Shown here one piece after another: positions 26,401 through 38,174 of a stretch of DNA of 64,000 nt. The stretch lies in contig LSYV01000097.1 of the NCBI GenBank assembly GCA_001584585.1, forward strand, positions 97,145-161,144, given 5' to 3'. The stretch is from Gonium pectorale (taxonomy: Eukaryota > Chlorophyta > Chlorophyceae > Chlamydomonadales > Volvocaceae). The translations under genes and the position numbers were made by a program. The notes beneath the pieces are model-generated. The model did not search any database. It was not told the origin of the DNA and worked only from the letters and a program-made list of their open reading frames with translations. Position 1 is the stretch's first letter; the number at the start of each line of letters is the position of its first letter.

Positions 26401-29400
26401 GCATCCCCCCCCCCAAAGCAGCCCCCCTCCCACCTGTCGGTAGTAGCTGCCGAAGAAGGTGAGCGGCACGTAGAGCTGGTTCATCATGGTGATGAATAGC
26501 ACCGCGTCGCCCACCGTCAGGCTGCGCGACACCACGCCGCGCACCGCCACCACCATGCCCGCCGCGAGGCCCATCCACACCACGCTGGCCTGCGTGATGG
26601 ACAGCATGGCCAGGAACGCCATCTGCCAGTACTCGGCCGCCTGAGGGTGGGCGGAGGGGAGGGCAGCGGCGGCGCGGGAGAGCCGCAGGGGCACAGGGGC
26701 GGTGATGGGAGTTATGGGAGCAGAAGCGGTAGGGGATGCTGGTGCGTTGGGTTCGGGCTGCGGGCGGCCCGGACGGCGACGTGGAGGGAGGAGGCGCGGC
26801 CTGCCTCGCCACGCTGTCATGCTGTGCCTTGCCGTCCGCAGCCCCGCTCGAGAACTACATGTCCTCCTCCCGCGCCTTGCCATCTCGCATACGCACAGCT
26901 CCTGTGCCATCGCTTCCTGCCAGCTTGGCTGTGCGGCATGCCTCGGGCGCCAAGTATGGTACCAGGAAAGCTAACCGTGGTCTCCTCTTGTACCCTTTAC
27001 AGTCACAGCCCCTCGCCCGCACCCCCGGACGGCGACCATTCCCCACCCCGCGCACCGCGCACCGCGCACCTGGTACTGCCGGGTGGCGGCGTCGTACCCG
27101 TCCAGCTCGAACCGCTCGTTGCAAAAGTACTTGACCGTCTCGTAGTTTAGCAGCATGTCGGTGGCTCGCCCCTCGCGCGCGTTGTCCAGCGCGTTCATGC
27201 GCTTGCGGATGACGCCGCGGCGCTCCGTGATGATCACCGTCAGCGGCACGTAGGAAGCCACCTAGCGAGCGAGCGAGGGGAGTCGGAGGAGTCGGTGTTT
27301 CCAGCAGGTTTCGGTTAGATATGCGTTGCCAGAAGGCGGCAGAGCGCGCCCAACACGCGCCGCTGCCGCCGTCGCTAAGCCGTCGCTAAGCCGTCAGCAA
27401 CAGGCGGTGCGCACCACGGTGCTTGCGCATGAGAGCCTCACACAGCTGGTCGTCCCCGATGGCACCCGTTATTTGGTAGCTGCGGGAGCTGCTCCCCACA
27501 GCGGCAACGCACCCACACACCATTCCCAGCCCAGCTCAGCCAGCCCAGCCGCCATGGCAGCGTTAAGTCACTCGGGGTCCCCCAGGGCAGCGGGCGCCAC
27601 GTAGCGGGGTCGTGTAGCGGGTACTATGCGTAATGGGTTGTTGGGCTGCCGGTTAGCATGCCAGACTGCTCGACTGTTCGACTGTTTGCCTCGCCTCTCT
27701 CGCCTACCTCGCCTAGTCTGTTTGCCTAGTGTGTCTGCAGCATGTCCACAAGCAAGCACGCACAGTCGCATGACGTAACACACCATTCCCATTCACAATG
27801 TGCAATGCGCCGGCCCCGCCCCCCGCCCTGGCCCCTCCGCCTGCCCTGGCCCCGCCCCGCCCCCTCCCCTAGCTCAGCCCCACCTGCGCCTCATGCACGC
27901 CCAACCCGCCCAACCCGCCCACCGCCACGCACCCGCCCGCCCACGCACCGTGATGAACACGATGACGGCCGCCCAGGGCTGCATCCGCAGCGCCAGGTAG
28001 GTGCAGGCCACCACGATGTCTATCAGCTGGGGTATCACGTTGAACAGCACGATGGACACGGTGTCCTGCAACGACCAACAAGCAGGGTTGCGGAGGGCTG
28101 AGGGGTGGCACGAGTGGTGGCGGGACTATGTCCGGCTTGGGGAAGTGGTGAGGAAAAATGGGTCCGGCCGCGTCGGTCAGCCGCACACGTCTCTGCTCTG
28201 TTCACGGGCCCGCCCCCCTGATCCCAGGGACCAGGGCTGCGCGGGCCTCTGCCAAGCGTCCGGGGCCCCGCCACTCCTGCCCCCATATACACACACGCAC
28301 ACACACCTGGATGCTGCTTGTCCCGCGGTCCAGAATGCGCATGATCTGGCCCGTCTTGCGGTGCAAGTGGAACTGGTGGTCCAGGTCCAGCAGGTGGCCG
28401 AACACGTCCAGGCTGATGCGCCGGTAGGCCGCCTGTGTGATGGGAATCCACACCAGGTCGCGCATGTTGGCCAGCAGGCCCTCCATGCCGCTGGCGCCCT
28501 GCGGGGACGGGAGTGGGGGGCGGGTCGGGGGGCGGGGGCAGTGAAGAAGGGAAAACGGGTCGAGGGTCACGGGGGTGGGCGGGTACGGTGAGGGGAGGTG
28601 CGGGTGCGCGCTGGCGAAGGAGATGGCGACGATCCCTGTGACAAGGCATTGGCGGGTCCCTGTGTTGGGGAGTAGCGGCTTGGGAGGCATCCTCAGTAGG
28701 GAAGCCCGGGGGCGCGTTCCTGGTGTTGGGGAGGGGCAGATGCAGCATACAACGAGACAGCAGGGCTGAATCAAGTTGCGCCAAGCCGCAACCCCAATAC
28801 GAAAGGATTGCACACCAGCAGCCGTGAGATATGGCTCTGGGCCTTGTTCCCATGCTGAGTACCTAACTCAGGCCAGCGGCCACGCATACATCACGTCTAT
28901 GGGTTTCCAACGTCAGCGCTCACCCACCCGAACCCACGTTCTTTCACACGATCGCCCCAGCACGCACCCGTAGGAGGTAAAAGCCGAGGTAGGCGAACAC
29001 CCAGGGGTAGAAGACGCTCCAGAAGCTCACGCTCTGGGCAGCCTGGCAGCAGGGTGGAGATGCGACGCGGGGAGGTAGTGAATGTCTTATGATCAGCGTC
29101 ATACATGGACGGTAGCAGGGTGCTATTGCTAATACGCTAACATACTAACATGCTTGATGCCCACGCGGCGGAGGTAGCCATGGCACCGGCGTCCGTATGG
29201 CGGAGGACCAAGGGTCCTGGCGCTGCTGTCGACCCCGTCTCTGCCCCTGCTGCTTCGCTGCCATAGCATGCCCTCCCAGTCGCCCGCTCAACGCCGGCCC
29301 TGACATATTCCGGCATACTAATTACCCCGGCAATGCCATCGGTGCCATTCAGCCTGCGCTCACCGCAATAACCCCATACGCCGCAGCTAGCAGCCCTCCG

Positions 29401-31028
29401 TGGACGTCCTCGGCGCCCCCCGCCGCCAGCGTCGTCCCGTTCGCGGCCAGCCCGTTGCTATCGCTCCCCGCGGACGAAGAGGCCGCCGCCATCGCAGCGC
29501 TCAGCAGCGTCGCGACCGCCTCGCCCAGCGGCTGCGTCAACCGCCCCGCGCCGGCACCCGCGGCGGCGGCGGGCGCCACTACGCCCGGGGCCGCCGACGC
29601 CGCCGACGCCAGAGACGGCGGCAGCTCCGGAGGCGGGCCTGCTGAACTGAGCGTGTCCACCATGTGTTTGTACAGCACCGGTACGGCAAGGTTGACGCAG
29701 CGCTCCGCGAGCACGAGGCCGAAGCACGCCACCAGGCGCAGCTGCAGGGGGCGGCTGTCGGGCCAGACGTAGCGGAAGGCGCGCGCGGTACGCTGGGCGC
29801 GGGTGGTGCCGCTGGGGGCTCCGCGCTTCTTGGAAGCGCGCTTCTCCTGCTCCTTAGCTTTCTCCTTCTCGGTCTGTGTGCGTGGGCCGCAAGGTGGCGT
29901 TTGCCCCCGTGCGTGGCAAGCGCCAAGATACGGTATCCCATTTAAGCAACTGGCTTGCTGAGGTGTCATCGAGCACGCGGAGTGCCCGTGGCACCCTAAC
30001 GGCCGCCGATTCAGTCCAGGGCAATCGAGAACCGTGGACGCTCTGGTACCTAGACAGCAGCTCTGTGCAGCTCCGTGCTGCCCGGTGCTGGGCCCCGCCC
30101 GGCGCTCACCTTGTCGAACAGCGGCTCCTCCAGCTCCGACAGAGGCAGCGAGGCCATGTGGCCGTACAACGCCTCCGCCATGCAAACGAACAACAGGACG
30201 CCCAGCTCAATGGTGTGAAGGGACACGCTGCAGGAGGACGGGCGACAACGACGGATGGGCGGGTTAGGGCGCGAACAAGACCGGACGCGAACGGCACAGC
30301 CGCAAGAAGGCGAGGCTAGGGCGCACTGCCCGCACTATCACGACATCACTGCGGCTTCAAGCAGCCTGGCTAAAGCCATTCTGCCAACCGTGGGTGCTAA
30401 GGGTTGTGCACTCCAGCGTCAAGCGACTCGTCGAGCCGGCCCGTGCGTGATAGGACGAGGGATGGATTGACCACCCGTACATACGACGCCCGCCTCACCC
30501 GATAATCCGGTCATCGTGAGTGAAGTCCTGAGTCGTGTCATGCAAGCAATCGGTGGCCATCTGCAGGCCTATCACCAGGACCGACACCAGCACCACCGGG
30601 AGCAGCGCCACGCTAGCCAATCGGTTCCACACCGCCATCATGGCCACCTACGGTAGAAGCAGCGTGTAAGATTGCGGCTTCCCAAACCCCCCTCACACGT
30701 ACAAGGTTTTGGCCAGCGGGGCGCCGACACGCCGTGCAAACACGCACGCACGCACCGTCGTGAGCGCCCACAACAGGCCGGTCGACACCAGCTGCGCATC
30801 GTACATGGCAAGCATAAACCTGCCATGCACGGTGCGCCATACGCCCATCCCGGCCTGCCCAAGCACCGCAGCGATGAAGCTGCCGACACGTATGAACTTG
30901 AGCCTCGCCAGGCGACGCTCGCGCAAGGCATCCCTCTCAGCCGGACGAATCGCATAGAAGAGCAAGAGCAGCGCTGTTGTGTTGAGGCCAACGACGCTTG
31001 CGCCGATTCCCCGCACAGCGTCAACCAT
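23403..31028 (-). CDS. half-size ABC transporter, ABCB6/HMT1 (ATM/HMT) type with TMD0
   Basis: Fourteen exons join in phase to 891 residues: 31028-30756, 30647-30499, 30227-30110, 29873-29364, 29042-28968, 28498-28307, 28065-27949, 27261-27070, 26640-26434, 25826-25640, 25431-25298, 24891-24784, 24379-24077, 23513-23403. The first about 180 residues hold about five hydrophobic helices (TMD0), as in ABCB6 and HMT1. The six-helix core follows from about residue 230; [19 protein letters not shown] and [19 protein letters not shown] are hallmarks of the ATM/HMT subfamily. The nucleotide-binding domain has Walker [10 protein letters not shown] near 680, Q-loop VPQDT, signature LSGGEKQR, Walker [13 protein letters not shown] and the H-loop VAHRLS, all intact. 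Relatives move glutathione or phytochelatin conjugates, heavy metals or porphyrins in vacuoles or mitochondria; the substrate here is not readable. An Ala/Gly-rich insert of about 90 residues lies at 29380-29640. ATG 31028 is the first in-frame ATG. Confidence 0.95.
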
Positions 31029-31756
31029 TCTTGCTACAAAAGCACCTGAGCATAGCCGTAATATTTTGCTCAGGCAATCGGCTTTGTTCACGCTACTGAA
31101 ACGAGGCACTGGAGGTGGCCACTGGGAGGTCCTGCTCGCGCGTTGTGACCTTTACAGAGCCTTTGCTGTAACTTCTAGATACGTTTTGCTCTCTAGGAGG
31201 TAGGGAGGATTCTGGGCAGGGGCCGTCGACGGCAGCGGCAACCACCAGTGGTCACGACAGGACCTACAGGACTGGCAACAAATTAACGCGCTAGCTGCTC
31301 AATGATCCATTTGCTCGACAGTAGGGTCCGAAGTATGGGGTCAGGTACAGCAGCGGCCGACCCATGGGGCTTCCCTGGCTTTTGTCCCTTGGTTACTTGA
31401 TTACAGGCTCCCAGCCATGCAGTCAAGGCAACAGGAGCAATCCGTACGCAAGCCAGACAATTGCACGCAGAGCAGTCATCATAGCTAGCCAGCTACCCCT
31501 AACCCAAGCCTCTCAGGCTACCCACGTGCACCCTTCCAAGCACAAATCGACGGCAGTTCCTCTCCGTTCATGATCATGTCTACGGCATTCCATACCCATG
31601 CAGCCATTATGAACCTATGCACCACAGCTGTCATCCCCGGTGAGCCTGAATGGCAGCCACAAGGGCCCGAGAGGAGGACCTGGGCCTACGCGTACACGTC
31701 ATATTATGCACCCTGCCTAACGTCCGAAAATTTGCGGCTAAACTGGCCTCCTTGCA
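31029..31756. other. ABC transporter promoter and coatomer-delta 3' flank
   Basis: Both neighbours are on the minus strand, so this holds the ABC transporter 5' region and the COPD 3' UTR. TTACA at 31401-31405 is the likely COPD polyadenylation signal. No supported exon. Confidence 0.5.
31401..31405 (-). terminator. TGTAA polyadenylation signal of the coatomer delta gene
   Basis: TTACA on the plus strand, about 350 bases beyond the stop codon at 31757-31759. Confidence 0.5.
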
Positions 31757-34616
31757 TTATACGACGCTGTACTCGGCCGTCTCGAGCGCCTTCTTGAGTC
31801 CGAACTTGACCGGGCCGCCCTTCTGCGTGTGCTCAACGGTCGTGATGGCGATGTCGCAAAACGTCTTATTCGACGAGAACGACACCTCCACCGGGTAGAA
31901 GGACTCGGCGTCTGCAGCAGACGTCACGAACTCCAGCGACCCGCTACGGTTGGTGTCATCGATGAGCTCAATGCTCCATATGAGCGCCGACCGCCGCGAG
32001 TCGTACCGCCACTCGCCATCCACCTGTATCAGAAATGGGTGATGCCACGTCAAGCATTCCACATCCAACAATACAGCGGCAGAATAATCACGTGGCAGGT
32101 GGAGACTGCCGGACGCGGTCTGCGATGTGTTCTATATAATCTTCGACATCTTTGCAGGACAGTATACTGCTCCTACTTAAGGCAGGCGGTCAGGAGCAGA
32201 AACATTCTAGCCGGCAGCCCATGGATCCAGCAAAGCAACCAGTTAAGGTAACCCACTAGGAACTTAATGCTGGGGCTGCGGTGTGTATGAAGCAACACCT
32301 GTAGCGTTCGTATCCCAGGGCATTCCCGCAGACCCGTAGTGTTCGGATCCCAAAGCATTCCCTGGCTGGCAGAAATTCCCACGCGAGGTAAACTTCGCAC
32401 ACCTAGAAATGGATTCCTAACCACGAATGCGGGCCGGCGTACGGCATAACCCAAGTGGGACTCTCAGCAACTGCGCCACGATTACTGCCCTCCGCACGGT
32501 AGGTTGCCTGGTAGCCTAGTATTGTCAATGGTCACCGCACCTGCCTCCGTTACATAATAGCCCATACAACAACTCAAAACTTGGCCTGAACATTACTGCA
32601 ATCCCTCCCGGCCCTCACGCACCTGGTTGACCGTCGGCGCGTGCCCTGCCGCCGGAAGCGGGATGATGATCTGAACGTTTTGGAGGTCCAGGTCCGACGT
32701 GGACTCGTACTCGATGTTCACGTACGACTCCCCTCCGGACACGCTGGGCCAGCAGTTGATGGACAGGGGCACCAGCCCCTCCTGCACAGCGCAGGTCAAG
32801 GCTTATTCTAGGGGCTAGACAACTGCTAGAGCAAGTGGGTACCGTAACGACTGGAACACACCATTTACACAGTGCCATGGCTTTGCGCTTCAGCCTGTAC
32901 GCAAAGAGCCCTAGCACCAACACATGGCGCTTCTCTGGTTGCCATCCAGACCCCCACCCACCCCCACCAGTCGGACTCACGTCTTTGCTCTGGAACCGCC
33001 ACTTGAGGATCCCCAGCTCGCTGCCCGTGGGGAACGGCCGCGACGGGTCTTTGAGGCCCAGCGTGTTCGACGAGCTGTAAAGGTTTTTGTCGATGTTGGG
33101 ATGGGTTTTGAACTGGAACCCCTTGTTGGGGCCGCTAGCCACGGCGATCCGAATGAAGGCGTCGTCGTCGGTGTTGACGACGAGCGACATAGTGCCCTGA
33201 GGAAAGGCGGGGGCAATGCAATCCATGAAGGCAAGAACATGGGGTCAAGGTGACCAGGCCAGGTTGCATGCAACGAGCCTTATTATATGTACGGTGAGAA
33301 ACGTGCCTGATAAAGAGCCCAACAATAGGCGCACAGCAGGGCATCGCGCGACGCACGCCCAAGGGAGCGAAGCGGCCACTGTTGGCATATTACTGGAGCA
33401 CCCGCGGACCTCATCGCATTTCATGACACCAAAAGCCAGGCAGGGGTGAGCATTCAGTTCTGTCCAGGGCCCAGAAGACCACGCTGATCTGCCGTCAGCT
33501 GCCATGCGCTCCAGCCCAAATCCTGCTTAAGTCTAGGGCACTGATACCCAGCCAGCTGCCCAACCCAGGCTCCTCCAGCCCCGCTCCTGTGCCCACCTGC
33601 ACTTCCAGGTTCTCCACCCCTCCCTGCTTGTTGAGCGATACGGAAAGCTTCTCCTCAATCGCTAGGGAGACTGGTTCCGCAGCGACGTTGGCCGTGACGG
33701 CGGCCACGCCCCCTGAGGGCTTGGGCACGTCCAGTTCCACCACCTCGCCCTCCTTTGCCAGAGTTTCCAAGAAATCATTTGCCTTCTTGGCCTTGCCAAG
33801 CTGCATGCCCTTTGAGGGCCCCTTGGCCGCGGGAGCCGAGGGCTTGCTGACGACGGGAACCACGGGTTCCGGCCGGTAGGCGGGAGTGGGCTCCAGCTCC
33901 TGCAGTAGCGAGCTGGCGGCCTTGCTGCCAATGCCAGTGAGCGCTGAACCGAGCCCAATCTTCTTCTGCTCCAGCTTAGACTTCTCGATGTCCGCCACCT
34001 TCTTCTTCATGATGTCCTTCGTGTCGTTAATCTTGCTCTGAATGATCAGCTTATGCAGCTTCTCCTCGTGGCTCTCCATCTCGCAATTTTGCTTGGCCTG
34101 CTGCACGGTGATGTTCTCCTTGTGGCCTAGCGAGATGACTTCGTCAAAGGCAAAGATGAGCTCAAACGCCTTCGCTGCTACCATGTCCTCCTCCAGACTC
34201 TGGCTAAACTCCGGTACCAGCTTGCTGAGCAGGCGGAGCGTCTCCAGGTCCTCGAGAATGTTGCTCTGCTTGTTGGTTATCAACAGCAGGTACAGGCCCT
34301 GCGCATCCCACGCAGCTCTGATCCATTCTTTTGAGAGACCAAACACATTGAGCCCACCTCCATAGGCTGGTAAATGTAGCGGACGTTCTCCGTCTCCACG
34401 AATGTGTGCTGCTTGCCTGTCCCCACCAGCTTCGGGAAAGCAGCCAGGAGCCCCTCAATCCTAATGCGGCTCATGTCCATGTACTGGCGGGAGACGAGGG
34501 CTGCGAGACAGCGGGGAAGCGTCGGTTGCTGCCGATGCACTTCGCGCGCAGTTGCGCTGCTGCGTCAACTCACGTTTCCCCGTCTTGGAGACAATCGAGG
34601 CAGCCAGCACCACCAT
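31757..34616 (-). CDS. coatomer subunit delta (delta-COP)
   Basis: Subunit of the COPI coat that drives Golgi-to-ER and intra-Golgi vesicle traffic. Exons 34616-34574, 34500-34358, 34298-33597, 33196-32981, 32781-32623 and 32023-31757 join in phase to 509 residues, the normal family length. The N-terminal longin-like domain is visible as [14 protein letters not shown], then [35 protein letters not shown] and [21 protein letters not shown] basic helical linker carries [10 protein letters not shown] and [13 protein letters not shown]. The C-terminal mu-homology domain begins near residue 270, with [34 protein letters not shown] and [18 protein letters not shown]. Nothing essential appears missing. 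It is divergent from IFT20 across about 1.4 kb. Confidence 0.97.
32301..32362 (-). repeat. two-copy 35-bp direct repeat in coatomer-delta intron
   Basis: The 27-base words at 32301-32327 and 32336-32362 match at 23 positions (common core GTAG-GTTCG-ATCCCA---GCATTCCC). They lie in the last intron, 32024-32622. No function is evident. Confidence 0.6.
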
Positions 34617-36039
34617 TTTCGGTGCTTGAGCTTCTTGTATGGGAAGCAAGGGTCGCGATCGCGGGGGTTAAGTGTCAAGGCTTCATTCAGGGTCTAATGT
34701 ACAGCGACTGGCTTAGCGTGCTCGCTCCCAATCATATTTGTGCAGCGACAACTGACCTTGCCAGCAGGAGCGACCACGCCGTACGGGGTGTACGATGTGC
34801 ACAATGCGAGTGGACGACGTACTGTGTGTCGGTGTGTCGCTAGATGCCGTGGTAGGAACAGCAATCACTCGGCACAGCAAACAGGCGTTCGGGAGGGCTG
34901 GTTCATCACCTTCGGCTTGCCAAGGGGTGTTGGGGTGTCCGTTGCAACTGACCTTGGGCAGCCGGGCCCTGCCTAGCGCTTACAGCAAACTGACGTCTCA
35001 GAAGGTCGTGTGTCCTGGCCATGGCCCAACGCAACTCAACACGGCGACACTGACATGGCGTAGGCGTAGGCCTTCTGCAACAGCCCACGCAAACAGCCTC
35101 ACGAAGTCTCACGAGCCGCATCAACCCCCTCGACTTACAGCCGTACAAGATACCTTGTGGGCTCGTCAGTGCAGAATGGCTTTCTGATGACAATGTGCGT
35201 GCGGAAGCTGAAGATACTCGGCCCATGACGCTCAGGTAAACCGGGCTTGACCACTGGTCGCCGCCGGACACACAAGGTCCCTCAGATACAGAATTGCGGG
35301 TATTGATTACAAGCTCCCCAAGCTCCCCATAGAGAGGCTGCAGGCCGCACGAGCAAATTGGCTCGCGGCCTCCCACATACAGGAGAATTGTGCATCACCC
35401 CTACCACCCGTGCTCTCCGTCTACTTAATATCATCGCCCGCCATGCCTCGTACCTGCATTTCATTTCCCTCGCATCTCCCGTCCTACTGGGAATGTCACT
35501 CGGTAGCGTTGGGCGGTCGGGTGTTTATGCCTGCAGAGGTTGCTCCCTCAGCGCTCCCTCCGTCCCTCTCCGTCATTGCACTGTTTCCTTGACAGCGTCG
35601 ATGCACCAGGCCCCCTCACAAAAACTCACACCGTGTCCAGTCCACACCGTGTCTAGCCATGTAACTGCGACACCCTGGCAAGCTGGCCTTGCTGGGACGA
35701 GAGGGCCCGTCAGTTCAGCCCACCTTGCCCTATACCCGTACTTATGTCCCACCATCGGTTGCATAAATATGTTGAGGTGACAACCCCATTTTCACAGCTT
35801 TCTGGTCTCGCAACCACGCAGGCATCTATTGTGGCGCTGTAGGGGGTGTGTCAGGGTATGGGTATGCCGTACACGTACATGTTGGCGCTTCTTCTCCTTC
35901 TTGAGACGGCCTAAGAAACGTGAACTACGTACTTGAAGCTTTCTGCAACGGGATACACCTTGCGCCAACTCGCCTTCCACTTCCGACTGAGCCTAGAACT
36001 TGCCCAGCTGCTAGTACTTTTGAAGTAGGAGCTTGTAAT
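34617..36039. other. bidirectional intergenic region between coatomer delta and IFT20
   Basis: No supported gene. The open frames here (for example plus 34795-35187 and 35358-35780, minus 34906-35376) show no family resemblance and no spliced continuation. The stretch must contain both divergent promoters. The longest plus frame has a weakly hydrophobic segment but no ATG context or domain I can defend. Confidence 0.45.
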
Positions 36040-37061
36040 ATGGACGCGGCGGATCGAGGAGTTTACTTTGATGAGGTGCGCCCTCGAAGTGGTCCTTCAG
36101 CGAGCCTTGTGCGCAGCTTAGCTCCTTGAACATCGCGCAGGACTACCATGTGCGAATTTTAGACGTGGACAAATACAACGCCTCGAAGTCGCTACAGGTA
36201 TGGTCTGGGTTGCATTGGCATGGGCGCGAGTGCGGACATTAAGCATGGAGTCGCTGCAGGACAACACCAACTCGTTCATCAACAATATTCAGCAACTGCA
36301 AAGCCTTGTGGAGAAGTACGTGTCGTCCATCGACCAGCAGGTTAGCGTGCCTATCGCTGTGGTTTTTGTAGTCCCCTGCCCTTGGCTTCACGAGGGATTC
36401 TTTGCATGCAGGTTGAGCGGCTTGAGGCAGAAAAGCTGAAGGCCATTGGCTTGCGCAACAAGGTGGCGGCACTCAGCGAGGTGGGTTTGCGGACTCGGTG
36501 CGGCCCTCGACTTGCTTGGGGACTGAGAACGGGAGGCTCGCGGCATGAGGGAACCCAACGCACATTGGACCAATGCAGTCCACACTGAATGCGATTCACA
36601 TGTGTGGGCCGTTGTCGCGGGCTCCTTCACAGGCTCAGACCGGGGTTGGGGCTGGGGAATGCAGAGCCATGATTTCCCTGTGCAAAACATACAGGAGCGG
36701 AAACGCAAGCAGAAGGAGCAGGAGCGTATGCTGGCCGAGAAGATGGAGGAGCTGGAGCGGTAAGACAGCGTGGGAAAGCGTCAGCAGAGGGCTGGGTGTC
36801 TTTTCCATTAAGGCGCGTACGTACGGGGAGGCCATCGTGGCATTTGGCAGTGGTGCACTAGCACATGGTGCACCCAGCAGCTCTCTGCTTGCTCTGGCGG
36901 GAAGGGCAAAACACGGCCTCTTCGTGTTGCTCAAAGCATCTGTTTGCGCCATGCTCCACAGGTTGCAGTTGGAGGAGCAGTCGCTCGTCAAGGTGAAGGG
37001 CGAGCAGGAGATCCTCGTGCAGAAGCTCTCGGACAGCAGCTCTGGCGCAGCGTGGAATTGA
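36040..37061 (+). CDS. IFT20: intraflagellar transport protein 20 (IFT20)
   Basis: IFT-B subunit that also acts at the Golgi to sort membrane proteins towards the cilium. Six exons, 36040-36075, 36141-36197, 36260-36340, 36412-36480, 36695-36759 and 36962-37061, join in phase to 135 residues, the remembered length of the Chlamydomonas protein. Landmarks in order: MDAADRGVYFDE, DYHVRILDVDKYNASKSLQ, DNTNSFINNIQQLQ, VERLEAEKLKAIGLRN, ERKRKQKEQERMLAEK, then EEQSLVKVKGEQE and the end SDSSSGAAWN. From residue 35 to 120 it is one predicted coiled coil, which pairs with IFT54 in the known complex. The near identity to Chlamydomonas IFT20 is the best single clue to the organism. I saw no TGTAA signal in the following kilobase. 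Confidence 0.97.
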
Positions 37062-38174
37062 GCATACCTGCATGGCTTTCGGCTGTGGCCAGGCAGGCGG
37101 GCGGAAAGGAGTTATGCTACATGCGTAGACGCCTGCGCCCGACGTGCGAGCCCTTTGAGCCTGCAGCGCCTGGAGAATGGTTAGGGAGCCGCATGCCTAT
37201 ACGAATGAGGGAATGTGCTGGTGGTCGCCCTGCTTATACCAGGTTGATGAAAGGGCACCTGTATATATAGACTGTGGGACTTGTGAGGTGTGTCTGTGGC
37301 GTGCTCGCTTGTGTGGTGGTATTAGATTACAGAGCGATTGCGCTTGAGGGTGCGTCAGGACGGCTGCACGGCAGCCGTGTCGGTTTCTTTAATCCTGGAG
37401 GTGCTGCGTCGTGCTCGTCCGAGGGGCGGCAATAAGTTACCTCAATGACTAGTGTACTGGCATACTGGCACACGGTATGCGGCGGTTCTGAAAAGTCTTA
37501 TCGTGACCTCGTCAGAGTAAGCATTATGCAGTGTTCCGCGGAACCCAAAAAGCCTTTCGTGGGGCATAAGGCGGGTGCATGCATGATTGCCGAGCAAGGC
37601 CTGTTGCAATGAGTGCAAGCCTCCGATGTTGTATGTGTGCTACACATGATGCCACCATATCGTAAGCATACGTTGTCATCTTCTCACCGCCTGTTGCCCG
37701 ACGGGTTCACAGCGGCCAGATGGCCCAAGAAGGTTGCTTGGGGTGTTCGGCAATGATTTCGACAGATGTTATTATTCAGAACTCGCCTCGTGCTCGTGGA
37801 GCTGAGGGGGTGGGGACAACCAGAGCAGTGTCCGCGGTTTCATGGTTACACTTCCTCACACGTAAATCACACCTCGTGCGCTCATAAGGGCTTTGGCCGG
37901 ACGCAGCGGGCAAGGGTGACATGGACCCTGGAGGTCGAACAAAACTGCTGTGGGCATGCATCTATGCCAAAAGGAAGGCCTTTGGGGCTCGGAGGGTGAT
38001 GGGCCAAGGTTGCGTCCGACCAGCTACCTACCTACCTACCGTACCATGTGGGTACGGTGCGCAATCGCTCGAGGCATGGTCCAAGACTCCAAGTATTGGA
38101 CCGAGGCAACTGTATGTACCCCGTAATACGCAACCTTCCCGGTTGAAAATCTCTGACTACGCGCAACAGCTCTG
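37062..38174. other. intergenic between IFT20 and SCAMP genes
   Basis: No supported exon. AT content is somewhat higher than in the genes. It should contain the IFT20 3' UTR and the SCAMP promoter; no clear TATA box or TGTAA signal was found. Confidence 0.45.

Noticed and set aside
34795..35780. Two plus frames of 130 and 140 codons upstream of IFT20
   Set aside because: No homology or splice continuity; region is needed for two divergent promoters.
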